Source: Clostridiales bacterium UBA7044 (GTDB lineage: Bacteria; Bacillota; Clostridia; Oscillospirales; Oscillospiraceae). From it: a stretch of DNA of 32,692 bases. The notes under the pieces were generated by a model. The model worked only from the letters and a program-made list of their open reading frames with translations, was not told the DNA's origin and did not search any database. Position numbers and translations under genes: made by a program. The stretch lies in the NCBI GenBank assembly GCA_002493965.1, contig DLAP01000059.1, positions 1-32,692 on the forward strand. Reading direction: 5' to 3'. Positions 15,514 through 23,297 of this stretch are shown here, one piece after another. The first letter of the stretch is position 1. Each line of letters begins with the position of its first letter.

Positions 15514-16451
15514 CTGCTTTTTCCCTCTTTGGAGGAGATTCTGGTGACAGGATCATAGAAGAAGGGCTTCTCTGTCTCCGGGTCGAAATTGCGGATGTGC
15601 AATTTTGCCGCAGAAGGAAGCTTTGGCAGGTTCTCACCCGGGATGACCACCAGATCGATCTCCAACCCGTATTTGCTTCGATTCAGCCTGCAATCCAAAA
15701 TGCTGGTCCAGCTTTGCAGTTCCTCCCCCAGGGCAAGCAAGGTCTTATCCTCCTCCGTCCGCCCGGGAGTGAAGTCCATGATTCTGGGGGCCTTACAGCC
15801 GCATTCGCAGGGCGTCAGAACCACCCGGGCGTTTTCCCCGGTGTTCACCCGCACTTCCGGCTTCTTTTTGGGGTACAGGACGATCTCGCCCATCTCCCCC
15901 TCGGGTATGGGATAGCCGCAGCTGTCCACGATCTCCACCCCGTAGGCATCCTCCCGCAGATGGACGCCCCAGCTATGGCCGCAGGCAAACCCGGCTATAA
16001 CTCCTGTCTGGCCCAGGCCAAAGCAGCCGCCCATTTCACAGTCCAGGCCCTTCACGATTCCGTCGATCATCCATTGGAGGCAGGGGTACCCGGCGGTGAT
16101 GACCTTACGGATGTACAGGGGCGTATTGTATGCCTTTTTCAGCTTGGTCAGCCCCAACACCAACAGAGGCGCGCCGATGATGGTAGTGGATTTGGTGACA
16201 AATGCCATGCGCAGCAGCGCCCACCAGCGGGGATCCTCCCCCCACACATGGGGGATGGCGTTACAACGAAGCACCGCCTGCTCCATAAGCCAGCCGATGC
16301 CCCCCTTTTCCCGGGTCTGGAAGCAGATGAGAACGTGCTCCCGCTGACGCAGAAACAGGCCCAAGTGATGGGCAAGATACCCAATAGATGCTTCCAGCTC
16401 CTCCGGCTCTCCGGCCATCTCCGCAAGAGCCCTGTATGCAGCCCGATTCAT
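15510..16451 (-). CDS. Short PaaK-like (ANL superfamily) adenylate-forming protein
   Basis: A 313-residue relative of phenylacetate-CoA ligase, which activates acids as acyl-adenylates. The resemblance is in the second half: FGLGQTG stands where PaaK has YGLSE, then GVHLREDAYGVEIVDSCGYPIPEGEMGEIVLYP matches the E-D-x-x-x-E-I-I-D-P-x-T-G-E-x-x-P-x-G-E-x-G-E-L-V motif, and CECGCKAPRIMDFTPGR matches the C-x-C-G-R-x-x-R-M-D-x-I-x-G-R block. The Ser/Thr/Gly P-loop that holds ATP in ANL enzymes is not visible and the protein is about 120 residues shorter than PaaK, so catalysis is doubtful. I prefer the start at 16451 because GAGGGGGG precedes it; the ATG at 16478 has no ribosome site. Confidence 0.7.
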   Translation of the reverse strand: MNRAAYRALAEMAGEPEELEASIGYLAHHLGLFLRQREHVLICFQTREKGGIGWLMEQAVLRCNAIPHVWGEDPRWWALLRMAFVTKSTTIIGAPLLVLGLTKLKKAYNTPLYIRKVITAGYPCLQWMIDGIVKGLDCEMGGCFGLGQTGVIAGFACGHSWGVHLREDAYGVEIVDSCGYPIPEGEMGEIVLYPKKKPEVRVNTGENARVVLTPCECGCKAPRIMDFTPGRTEEDKTLLALGEELQSWTSILDCRLNRSKYGLEIDLVVIPGENLPKLPSAAKLHIRNFDPETEKPFFYDPVTRISSKEGKSS

Positions 16452-16521
16452 GGAAGTCCCCCCTCTCTTTCCAAGCATTCATGCGCGGTTCGTCTTTTTT
16501 ACACAGGAAAATATGTAAACT

Positions 16522-16551
16522 ATTATATATCAATATCAGGTGAAATTTCAA
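16522..16551 (-). promoter_or_regulatory. Promoter of the PaaK-like gene
   Basis: TTGAAA (complement of 16546-16551), 18 bp, TATAAT (complement of 16522-16527). Confidence 0.75.
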
Positions 16552-16582
16552 CCATTTTTTCCAGTTTTTTGTGGCAAATCAC

Positions 16583-16621
16583 GAAATCGCCCCGGCAGGA
16601 TTTCCCCGCCGGAGCGATTTC
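16583..16621. terminator. Hairpin ending the pepF operon
   Basis: GAAATCGC (16583-16590) pairs with GCGATTTC (16614-16621), and CCGGC with GCCGG inside. It follows the 88-residue gene by a few bases. The leftward T tract is weak, so termination strength is uncertain. Confidence 0.5.
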
Positions 16622-16625
16622 AGTT

Positions 16626-16892
16626 TTATACCTTGCTCACAAGCCACTTCTGCATTTCGGTCCTGCCCGCTTCCGTCATGGGGAAAGTTTCGTTTCCCTC
16701 CATTTCGCTTTTTTCGTAGCAGTAGGGGCCGTGCCAGTATTCCACAAAAATGCTGCTCTGGGCATAGTCTACTTCTTTGGGGTTCAGCATGACCACATTG
16801 GGCTTGACCCGGAAGCGGAGAGGCCCCATGGAGCCGGTGAAAATATTGTTCATGGCAAAGGTGTGCAGTGTGGGTAAAAACAGCTCTGCCAT
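16626..16892 (-). CDS. Small conserved-looking protein translated with pepF
   Basis: I do not recognise this 88-residue protein. It is soluble by composition, with FRVKPNVVMLNPKEVDYAQSSIFVEYWHGPYCYEKSEMEGNETFPMTEAGR: an aromatic-rich central segment and a helical C-terminus (TEMQKWLVSKV). No Cys pair or HTH is seen. Its ATG starts three bases after the pepF stop, so ribosomes finishing pepF can restart there; this close spacing and the dense coding character support a real gene. Its role may be tied to peptide degradation or be unrelated. Confidence 0.7.
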   Translation of the reverse strand: MAELFLPTLHTFAMNNIFTGSMGPLRFRVKPNVVMLNPKEVDYAQSSIFVEYWHGPYCYEKSEMEGNETFPMTEAGRTEMQKWLVSKV

Positions 16893-16895
16893 GGT

Positions 16896-18701
16896 TTACC
16901 CCCGGGTCAGTTCTTCCATCTCATCCAGCAGCTCGCCGAAGAGCTGGAGGGCCTGGTTCACCGGCTCGGGACCGGTCATATCCACCCCGGCGCCCTTGAG
17001 GAGGTCAATGGGAGACTTGGCGCAGCCGCCGGCGAGGAACCCCAGGTAATCTTTCACCGCGCTCTCCCCTTCCTTCAGGATCCGGCGGGACAGGGCAATG
17101 GCGGCGGCGTAGCCGGTGGCGTACTGGAAGACATAGTAGTTATAATAGAAGTGGGGAATCCTGGCCCATTCCAGGGCGATCCGATCATCCACCACCATAT
17201 CAGGACCGAAGTACTCTTCATTCAGACGCTTATACTCGGCGCTGAGGACCTCCGCCGTCAGGGTCTGGCCCTGGGCGGTCAACTCCCCAATGTTCCGCTC
17301 GAACTCGGCAAACATGGTCTGCCGATACAGGGTGCCCTTAAACTGCTCTAAGAAGTGGTTAATGAGATAGGCCCGTTCCTTCTTGTCGGTGGTTTTCCCC
17401 AGGAGATATTCCATGAGCAGGGCCTCATTGCAGGTGGAGGCCACCTCCGCAACGAAAATCACATAATCCGCGTCAATGGGATTCTGGGTCTTGTTAGAGA
17501 GATAGGAGTGAATGGCATGGCCCATTTCGTGGGCCAGGGTGAACTGGTCGTCCATGGTACCGGTGTAGTTCAGCAGCACATAGGGATGAACCACTGCCCC
17601 GGCGGAGTAGGCCCCGCTGCGCTTGCCCTTGTTGGGATAAATGTCGATCCAGCGGTGATCCAGGCCCTCCTTCAAAATAGAGCGATAGGTGTCCCCCAAG
17701 GGGTACAGGGCGTCATACACCGTCTGCTTCGCCTGCTCGTAGGGGATCTTCTTGTCCACATCGGCGATCAGGGGGGTGTACACATCGTAGAAGTGGAGCT
17801 CCTCCACCCCCAGCAGCTTCTTCCGAAGGCTGACGTACCGGTGCATCTTGTCCATATTCTGGTGCACCGCTTCAATCAGGTTATCGTATACAGCGATGGG
17901 TACATTGGTCCCGTCCAGGGAAGCCTCCCGGGCGCTGCCATACTTCCGGGCGTCGGCAAAGAACTTCAGCTGTTTATTCTGGGCGTTTAAAATGGCAGCG
18001 GCGGTGTTCTGGTAGCTGCCAAAGGTATCGTAGAGATTTTCATAGGCGCTCTTGCGGAGGGTCCGGTCGGCCTCTGTCTCCAGGGGGACAAAGGTGGCCT
18101 GGGTCAGGGCATGGGGATTCCCCTCACTGTCCACAGCATCGGGGAAGGTGATATCCGCATCGGCAAAAGCGCCGTAAATGGTGTCGGGGGCCTGGGCCAT
18201 TTCTCCGGCGGCGGCCAGCAGCTTCTCCTCCTGGGCGGACAGGGTATGGGCCTTCCGGCGGCGCAGATCCGTCAGGAATCGGCGGTAGCGCTCCAGCCCA
18301 GGACAAGCAGCATAAAAGCCGTCCAATGCTTCATCGGAAATAGCCATGATCTCCGGTACATCAAAGCTGCACGCGGCACCCAGCGCCACCATGACGCTGG
18401 AGAACTTACCCACCATGGCAAGGTAGGTCGCGTTGCGGGTGTCCTCGTCGGACTTGCGCATACAGTAATTGCCCAGCCTTTCCGCCTTGCTGTTTACCTG
18501 CTCCATCCGGCAAAGGTAGGCATACAGAGTCTCCCCGCTCTCCCCCAATTTTCCGGCAAAGCCCGCCAGCGTCTCCTGATCTCCGGCTATCGTGTCAAGC
18601 TCCGATTCCCACAGGTCGTCAGTTGCGTACAGGTCCTCGATGGCCCACTTGTCTCTCGCCGGGATCTCGTCTCTGAGCGGGATCTTCCTGGTATCTTCCA
18701 T
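16896..18701 (-). CDS. pepF: Oligoendopeptidase F (M3 family zinc metallopeptidase)
   Basis: Cytoplasmic peptidase that cuts short peptides, used for peptide nutrition and turnover. The 601-residue protein has the N-terminal helical DLYATDD region, the middle cap domain and the M3 catalytic site TLAHEMGHAIHSYLS (zinc ligands in HEMGH) followed downstream by the third ligand Glu in FVAEVASTCNEALL. The C-terminal FYNYYVFQYATGYAAAIALS block is typical. The start at 18701 is preferred because AGGAGG lies 12 bases before it, and that same motif lies inside the frame if the ATG at 18728 were used. A TTGCTT-16-TAAAAT promoter precedes it. Confidence 0.95.
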   Translation of the reverse strand: MEDTRKIPLRDEIPARDKWAIEDLYATDDLWESELDTIAGDQETLAGFAGKLGESGETLYAYLCRMEQVNSKAERLGNYCMRKSDEDTRNATYLAMVGKFSSVMVALGAACSFDVPEIMAISDEALDGFYAACPGLERYRRFLTDLRRRKAHTLSAQEEKLLAAAGEMAQAPDTIYGAFADADITFPDAVDSEGNPHALTQATFVPLETEADRTLRKSAYENLYDTFGSYQNTAAAILNAQNKQLKFFADARKYGSAREASLDGTNVPIAVYDNLIEAVHQNMDKMHRYVSLRKKLLGVEELHFYDVYTPLIADVDKKIPYEQAKQTVYDALYPLGDTYRSILKEGLDHRWIDIYPNKGKRSGAYSAGAVVHPYVLLNYTGTMDDQFTLAHEMGHAIHSYLSNKTQNPIDADYVIFVAEVASTCNEALLMEYLLGKTTDKKERAYLINHFLEQFKGTLYRQTMFAEFERNIGELTAQGQTLTAEVLSAEYKRLNEEYFGPDMVVDDRIALEWARIPHFYYNYYVFQYATGYAAAIALSRRILKEGESAVKDYLGFLAGGCAKSPIDLLKGAGVDMTGPEPVNQALQLFGELLDEMEELTRG

Positions 18702-18758
18702 ACTCGAATATATCCTCCTGTTGATCATTGCGGCAAACGCGCTGTTTATTTCCCAGTT

Positions 18759-18786
18759 ATTTTACCACAAAACCAAAAAAAAGCAA
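18759..18786 (-). promoter_or_regulatory. Promoter of the pepF operon
   Basis: TTGCTT (complement of 18781-18786), 16 bp, TAAAAT (complement of 18759-18764), about 60 bases before the start codon. Confidence 0.6.
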
Positions 18787-18811
18787 CACCGCTTGCAAAT
18801 AATCCCGGAAT

Positions 18812-19744
18812 ATGATAGAGTATCTCCCGGTGATGAAAATGAAGAGAAAACTGCAGGGCATCATTCCTTTGATGCTCGCCACGATCATTTGGGGCTTTGC
18901 TTTTATCGCCCAGAGCGTAGGCATGGACAAAATCGGCCCCTTTACCTTCCAGACGGTACGTTGTTTTCTGGCAGTGCTGTTCCTGACCGGATGCACCTTC
19001 CTGTTTGAGCTGCCCAAAGGCGGTCCCTCCCGGACCGTGAAGAAATGGCGCAGCCCCCATTTGTGGAAGGTGGGCGCCATCTGCGGCTGTGCCCTGTTTG
19101 TGGCAGCCAGCCTCCAGCAGATCGGTCTGGTGTATACCGACGCGGGGAAGGCAGGATTCTTAACCGCTATGTACATCGTATTGGTACCTATTTTAGGGCT
19201 GTTCCTGAAGCGGAAGCCGCCGAAGTCCGCCCTGTTCAGCGTTGTACTGGCCGTGGTGGGGCTGTATCTGCTGTGCTGCATGGGCGCTTCCGGGATCAAC
19301 AAGGGGGATCTGTGTCTGATCGGCTGTGCCCTGGCTTTCGCTGTGCAGATCACCTGCATTGACCGTCTGGCAGGCGATCTGGACGGTCTGCGCCTGAACT
19401 GCGTCCAAAGTCTGGTGGTCACGGTGTTGTCCGTACCCTTTATGCTGCTGACGGAGCAGGTGAACTGGGCGGATATCCTCGCCTGCTGGTTCCCGTTGGT
19501 GTTTGCGGGCGTGCTGTCCATGGGCGTTGCCTACACATTGCAGATTGTGGGGCAGAAACGATTGGAGCCTACCACCGCGTCCTTAATCATGAGCCTGGAA
19601 TCCGTATTCGCCGCTCTGGGCGGGTGGCTGATTCTGAGGGAAACCATGACAGCTTGGGAAGTCACCGGCTGCATCCTGGTATTTGCTGCGGTGATCCTCT
19701 CCCAGGTGCCGGAATCGCTTTTCCGAAAAAAAGAGAAGGCTTAA
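18812..19744 (+). CDS. EamA/DMT family transporter
   Basis: Inner-membrane exporter of the drug/metabolite transporter superfamily, up to 310 residues with about ten membrane spans in two EamA repeats. The first repeat opens with LMLATIIWGFAFIAQ and FQTVRCFLAVLFL; the second shows LIGCALAFAVQITCIDRL and ends in TTASLIMSLESVFAALGGWLILRE, the most conserved DMT stretch. Substrate cannot be inferred. The start is uncertain: ATG at 18812, 18833 and 18839 are all in frame and none has a strong ribosome site. It is divergent from pepF, with about 110 bases between the preferred starts, and is a single gene ended by a hairpin. Confidence 0.9.
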   Translation: MIEYLPVMKMKRKLQGIIPLMLATIIWGFAFIAQSVGMDKIGPFTFQTVRCFLAVLFLTGCTFLFELPKGGPSRTVKKWRSPHLWKVGAICGCALFVAASLQQIGLVYTDAGKAGFLTAMYIVLVPILGLFLKRKPPKSALFSVVLAVVGLYLLCCMGASGINKGDLCLIGCALAFAVQITCIDRLAGDLDGLRLNCVQSLVVTVLSVPFMLLTEQVNWADILACWFPLVFAGVLSMGVAYTLQIVGQKRLEPTTASLIMSLESVFAALGGWLILRETMTAWEVTGCILVFAAVILSQVPESLFRKKEKA

Positions 19745-19767
19745 AAGGTGCGGCATTCATAAGACGT

Positions 19768-19802
19768 GAACATCCACGGCAGTTTACGTGCTGTGGATGT
19801 TC
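19768..19802 (+). terminator. Terminator of the DMT transporter gene
   Basis: GAACATCCAC (19768-19777) pairs perfectly with GTGGATGTTC (19793-19802), followed by TTGCATTTTAT. Confidence 0.75.
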
Positions 19803-19878
19803 TTGCATTTTATATGGCCATGTGATAACATAGGCGTAAACAGGCCAACAACTCGGAATTTGTGGAGGTAAAATATAG

Positions 19879-20424
19879 ATGAATCAAGGTAGAATTATTG
19901 TAATCACAGGTGCGCCGGGGACAGGAAAAACTACAACGGCATCTGCTGTTGCAAAAGAATCAGATTTGGAAAAGTCTGTGCATATGCACACAGATGACTT
20001 TTATCATTATTTGAGTAAAGGGGCAATACCACCGCATTTGCCAGAATCAAATGAGCAAAATTTGATTGTCATTGAAGCGTTTTTAGAAGCTGCGAAGCGA
20101 TATGCTCGTGGTGGATATGATGTAATTGTAGATGGCATTGTAGGACCGTGGTTTTTAGAGCCGTGGCTCAACATTGTTCAAGAGCATTATGAAGTACACT
20201 ATATCGTTTTAAGGGCAAGTAAAGAAGAAACTATGAAGCGAGCTATCGAACGCTCAAAGTTAGACAGAGAAACAAATATTGAATTAGTTGAAACAATGTG
20301 GAATCAATTTTCCAATTTAGGAATCTATGAATTAAATGTTATAGATACAACTACGCATTCAATCAAAGATACTGTTTCAGCAGTAAAAGAAAAAATAGTA
20401 AGCGGTACGGCTTTACTATTTTAG
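19879..20424 (+). CDS. P-loop kinase-like protein (AAA_33/zeta-toxin-like fold), probably acquired
   Basis: A 181-residue cytoplasmic protein of the small-kinase P-loop class. Walker A GAPGTGKTT lies at residues 11-19, a HTDDFYHYL segment resembles the substrate-binding helix of such kinases, VIVDGIVGPW acts as Walker B-like strand, and RASKEETMKRAIERSK is the lid. Substrate unknown; relatives include antibiotic phosphotransferases and zeta-type kinases, so resistance, toxin or metabolite roles all remain open. GTGGAGGTAAAA gives a strong ribosome site. Its AT-rich codons (aaa, gaa, att, ttg) differ clearly from the GC-rich genes on both sides, which points to horizontal transfer. A 22-bp inverted repeat follows it. 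Confidence 0.8.
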   Translation: MNQGRIIVITGAPGTGKTTTASAVAKESDLEKSVHMHTDDFYHYLSKGAIPPHLPESNEQNLIVIEAFLEAAKRYARGGYDVIVDGIVGPWFLEPWLNIVQEHYEVHYIVLRASKEETMKRAIERSKLDRETNIELVETMWNQFSNLGIYELNVIDTTTHSIKDTVSAVKEKIVSGTALLF

Positions 20425-20466
20425 ACAATTCCGGTTTGTCAAACCAATATAAGGGTGCACTTCTAT

Positions 20467-20532
20467 ATGATATGCTACCCCCATAAGAGACAGTGAAAGA
20501 CAAAACTGTTTCTTATGGGGGTAGCATATCAT
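20467..20532. repeat. Perfect 22-bp inverted repeat
   Basis: The arms 20467-20488 and 20511-20532 are exact reverse complements (core TGCTACCCCCATAAGA / TCTTATGGGGGTAGCA). The 22-base loop adds ACAGT/ACTGT pairing, so a stem of nearly 30 bp is possible. TTTTC follows. It may be a strong terminator for the kinase gene or a boundary structure of the acquired segment. Note that the frame ending inside it on the - strand (20513-20764) has no support as a gene. Confidence 0.8.
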
Positions 20533-20623
20533 TTTCGGTCACGCCTTTTGCCAATTTTGCTGTCTTTCGAACCTCCGCCAACCGGCTGGCTTTCCTTTTT
20601 TCAGACTTTCCAGTAAACAAAAA

Positions 20624-20749
20624 AGCACTGTCATTGTGAAGCGCGGACCGATGTCTGCCTTCGCGGCAATCTCCTGAATCGATGCACCTTGTTCCGGATT
20701 GCGATGGAGATTGCCACGAGGGCAGCGGGTAGCTTACAATGACAGTACT
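20624..20749. repeat. TGTCATTG-type palindromic dispersed repeat
   Basis: A 126-bp element bounded by AGCACTGTCATTGT (20624-20637) and ACAATGACAGTACT (20736-20749), inverted with a single mismatch. A second perfect pair lies inside: GGCAATCTCC (20665-20674) and GGAGATTGCC (20706-20715). The TGTCATTG ... GGCAATCTCC words match a kind of short intergenic repeat seen in many bacteria; the family name is from memory. It sits just downstream of codB and may end that operon. It carries no gene. Confidence 0.65.
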
Positions 20750-20791
20750 CTTATTTTTATGCAATGAAACGTTCTTTCTTACGTACTTGTA

Positions 20792-22033
20792 TCATCTCTT
20801 TTTGCTTACATAGTGGCCAACCAGATAGCACACTGCGGCAATGACCATGCCGTTGATGGAAGCGATGCCCCAGTGAATGAGGTTCGCAACCACAGCGCCC
20901 AAAACGACGCCCACGACGGCAAACCAGTTGACCTTCTGGGTGCACTCCGTAGTCTTGTAGGCTTCCCGGTTGAGGAAATAGCTCAGCACCAGAATGATGC
21001 CAACGGGAGGCAGCGTGCAATTGAGAACATTCAGCCAATTGCAGAAGTTCCAGTACAGCCAGATGGCAGCCAGGGTTCCTACAGCGCCGGAAATGAGAAC
21101 CATGGGCTTTTTCTTCTGACCGAAGATGTTGGCAAGGCCCAAACCCGCGGAGTAGAGGGCGTTGTCGTTGGTGGTCCAGATGTTGAGGCCCAGTACCAGG
21201 ACAGCCATGTAAAACAGGCCCAGGTTCAACATCACTTCAAAAATATCGTTGCCGCCCACATATACGGAGGAAACGCCGCCGAAGAAGAACATCAGGGAGT
21301 TTCCAAGGAAGAACGCTACCACGGTGGTGATGGCGCCCACCTTGCCATTCTTGGCAAACCGGGTGAAGTTCGGAGTTGCGGTGCCGCCAGAAACAAAAGA
21401 GCCAACAACCAGGCCCGCGCCGCCCACAACAGTGAGGGTGCCGCTGGACTTCGCAAACTGGTCAACCAATGTGCCGTCGCCCCGGACAACCGCCAAAATC
21501 ACAGCAACGGTGCCGAGAACCGCGATCAGGGGCACAGCAATATAACTGACGATGGTCAGGGATTTGATGCCAAAATAAGCGGAGGCGGTCATGGCGATAC
21601 CGGCGATCACCACGAGGATCCATTCCGCGGTGGTGCTGCCGCCCAGCAGCTCCTTGGCAACGGGGATGGCGAACATGGCGATGCCCACGCCGAACCAGCC
21701 GATCTGGGTAAAGGAGATCATGGCCGAGGGCAGGTAGGAGCCCTTTTCACCGAAAGCCTTCCGGGCAAGCAAATCCAGGCTCAGACCGGAGTCTGCGCCC
21801 ACATAGCCGAGTAATCCCGTATACAGGCCCAGGATGACGCCGCCCAGTATCATGGAAGCGATAAAGCCCCAAAGGTCCAGGCCGTCTGCCAGCTGCTGGC
21901 CCACCCACATACTTGCGGAGAAGAAGGTGAAGCCCAGCATGATCATGAACATGGTGACAATGCCCCGGCGGTCACTCTGGGGCACTGCGGTTTCGGCATA
22001 GTCGATGTCTACGGTTTGTGTTTTCTGTTTCAT
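20792..22033 (-). CDS. codB: Cytosine permease (NCS1 family)
   Basis: Membrane importer of cytosine, 413 residues with about 12 spans. It resembles E. coli CodB at the N-terminal VPQSDRRG, MLGFTFFSASMWVGQQL, LGLYTGLLGYVGADSGLSLDLLARKAFGEKGSYLP and QIGWFGVGIAMFAIPVAKELL, which are the substrate-binding and gating regions of NCS1 proteins. The start follows GAGAGGTA 23 bases after the phosphoribosyltransferase gene, so the two are one operon. No cytosine deaminase (codA) is in the window, so cytosine would have to be processed by an enzyme encoded elsewhere. It may also carry another pyrimidine. Confidence 0.9.
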   Translation of the reverse strand: MKQKTQTVDIDYAETAVPQSDRRGIVTMFMIMLGFTFFSASMWVGQQLADGLDLWGFIASMILGGVILGLYTGLLGYVGADSGLSLDLLARKAFGEKGSYLPSAMISFTQIGWFGVGIAMFAIPVAKELLGGSTTAEWILVVIAGIAMTASAYFGIKSLTIVSYIAVPLIAVLGTVAVILAVVRGDGTLVDQFAKSSGTLTVVGGAGLVVGSFVSGGTATPNFTRFAKNGKVGAITTVVAFFLGNSLMFFFGGVSSVYVGGNDIFEVMLNLGLFYMAVLVLGLNIWTTNDNALYSAGLGLANIFGQKKKPMVLISGAVGTLAAIWLYWNFCNWLNVLNCTLPPVGIILVLSYFLNREAYKTTECTQKVNWFAVVGVVLGAVVANLIHWGIASINGMVIAAVCYLVGHYVSKKR

Positions 22034-22056
22034 GTTGTTACCTCTCTTTATATTTT

Positions 22057-23157
22057 TTATAGAATATACTTACTTAAGGTGCCGGTGAAGTCCTCGATCC
22101 GCTGGAGGGCAATCTGCTTCAGGGAAATGTCCTTCAGGCTTTCCACAAAGCCCTTCTCCTGCTGGTAGAGCCACCGGGTCTCCCGTTCATCCAGCTTTTC
22201 ATAGTGACAGTCCCGAACCCAGTCGTCATAGGAAATGGGCAGCTCGTGACCCAGCTTTTCCTCCAGCAGGGCCTGCTTGTCAATGATGTCCGCCCGGGCC
22301 AGAATGCCGTTCCAGAATTCCAGAACCTCTTCAATGTGCTCGTGAATTTCATACCGCCGGGCGCCGCCGTCGTAGATGGTGCATTTTTCAAACAGCGGAT
22401 CCCGCATGGAAAGGGTCTGGCGGCGGAAAGCGGGGGCGATGATGCCGCCCTTCCAGTAGAAGTCGATGAGGGCCCGGTTGATGCCGGAGACGCCGGTGTC
22501 TCCCGGCTCATAGCAGTTGAAAATTCCCTCGTAGTAAACCGTAATGAACCCTTCAAAATCCGGCCAGTACCCCCGAACCTCGCGGGTTAAGTCTTCCAGC
22601 AGCTCAATGCCCCGGGTGCCGCCAATGGTAAAGAGAACGATGTTGCGCAGCTTTGCTCCCTGGGTGCGGTAGTAGTCCGTCACATACCGCAGGCACTGCA
22701 TCAGCGTTTCCCCGGAGGCAATAATGTCGCCGATCATCAGGGTGCTGTTGGGGACCATGGTGAGTTTGCTGTATTTAATGGCAAGACCGGTCATTTCTCC
22801 CGCCCCATTGAACACCCGCTCGCTGGACAGGAAGCTGATGTCGTGGACCCGGATATGCTCCCGGTAGCAGCTTTCCTCTAATGGGTAGTTGAGGGCCCCC
22901 CGGAGAATGGAGAGAATGTTCGCGGAGGTGATCTTCCGCTGCTCCTTGAGGTAGTAGAGCATCTGGGAGGTAGCATTGAGCAGGGAGGTATACACCTCAT
23001 AGCCCACCACCTCGGGATGATTCATAAGCTTCCGGGTTTCCGCTTCGGAGACAATGAAGTATTCGTTGAGGAAATTGCCGCCCACCAGCCGGTAGCAATC
23101 CACACCCTGATCGCAGAATTCGGGTACAATGTTGACCTGGTTCCAATTGGGGATCAT
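22057..23157 (-). CDS. Phosphoribosyltransferase-fold protein of unknown substrate
   Basis: A 366-residue protein with a type I phosphoribosyltransferase core in its middle. The PRPP loop reads LMIGDIIASGETL (about residues 140-152), matching the V-D-D-x-x-x-T-G-x-T pattern although the first acidic pair is G-D. The diphosphate-side loop is SILRGAL (83-89), as in uracil phosphoribosyltransferases. The flanks (about 80 residues before and 150 after, with many Trp, Tyr and Glu) match nothing I recognise, and the protein is much longer than UPRT or OPRT (about 210). GGAGG ends 8 bases before the ATG at 23157; the TTG at 23172 would sit in the terminator T tract. Pairing with a cytosine permease and an attenuator suggests pyrimidine salvage. 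Confidence 0.75.
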   Translation of the reverse strand: MIPNWNQVNIVPEFCDQGVDCYRLVGGNFLNEYFIVSEAETRKLMNHPEVVGYEVYTSLLNATSQMLYYLKEQRKITSANILSILRGALNYPLEESCYREHIRVHDISFLSSERVFNGAGEMTGLAIKYSKLTMVPNSTLMIGDIIASGETLMQCLRYVTDYYRTQGAKLRNIVLFTIGGTRGIELLEDLTREVRGYWPDFEGFITVYYEGIFNCYEPGDTGVSGINRALIDFYWKGGIIAPAFRRQTLSMRDPLFEKCTIYDGGARRYEIHEHIEEVLEFWNGILARADIIDKQALLEEKLGHELPISYDDWVRDCHYEKLDERETRWLYQQEKGFVESLKDISLKQIALQRIEDFTGTLSKYIL

Positions 23158-23170
23158 ATCTTTTTCCTCC

Positions 23171-23208
23171 AAAAAAAAGGCCTCCTGCCGAATTTAGGGG
23201 GCAGTAGG
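23171..23208 (-). terminator. Attenuator-like terminator before the phosphoribosyltransferase gene
   Basis: Read leftwards, CCTACTGCC pairs with GGCAGGAGG (one mismatch, loop of ten bases), followed by cTTTTTTTT. The T tract runs directly into the GGAGG of the next gene, so it lies in the mRNA leader and must be overcome for the operon to be expressed. Confidence 0.8.
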
Positions 23209-23212
23209 TCCG

Positions 23213-23269
23213 TCAAATAAAGATAAAAAGGAGAAACGGGGTCCAATACCACATGCACATGCGCAGCAT
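23213..23269 (-). CDS. Leader peptide of the phosphoribosyltransferase-codB operon
   Basis: An 18-codon frame, MLRMCMWYWTPFLLFIFI, with the strong ribosome site AAAGGAG 9 bases before its ATG. Its start is about 25 bases after the expected transcription start of a perfect promoter, and its TGA lies 4 bases before the first arm of the terminator hairpin. The last ten codons (TTT CTC CTT TTT ATC TTT ATT) are almost pure pyrimidine, U-rich in RNA. In enterobacterial pyrBI such a U-rich leader reading frame makes RNA polymerase pause at low UTP, letting the ribosome block the terminator. That comparison is inference. The Cys-Met-Trp-Tyr-Trp run is an alternative amino-acid-sensing segment. Confidence 0.65.
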   Translation of the reverse strand: MLRMCMWYWTPFLLFIFI

Positions 23270-23297
23270 TGTACCAACTCCTTTCGCCTTTTTCACA

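Noticed and set aside
15465..16877. 470-codon rightward frame
   Set aside because: Antisense to the PaaK-like gene and across promoters and hairpins; no ribosome site and low-complexity His/Gln/Pro product.
18793..18821. Possible promoter TTGCAA-17-TAGAGT for the DMT transporter gene
   Set aside because: Both boxes are weak and it would leave almost no leader before any of the candidate starts.
20513..20764. 83-codon leftward frame
   Set aside because: It runs through the TGTCATTG palindrome and into the 22-bp inverted repeat, has no ribosome site and no familiar motif.
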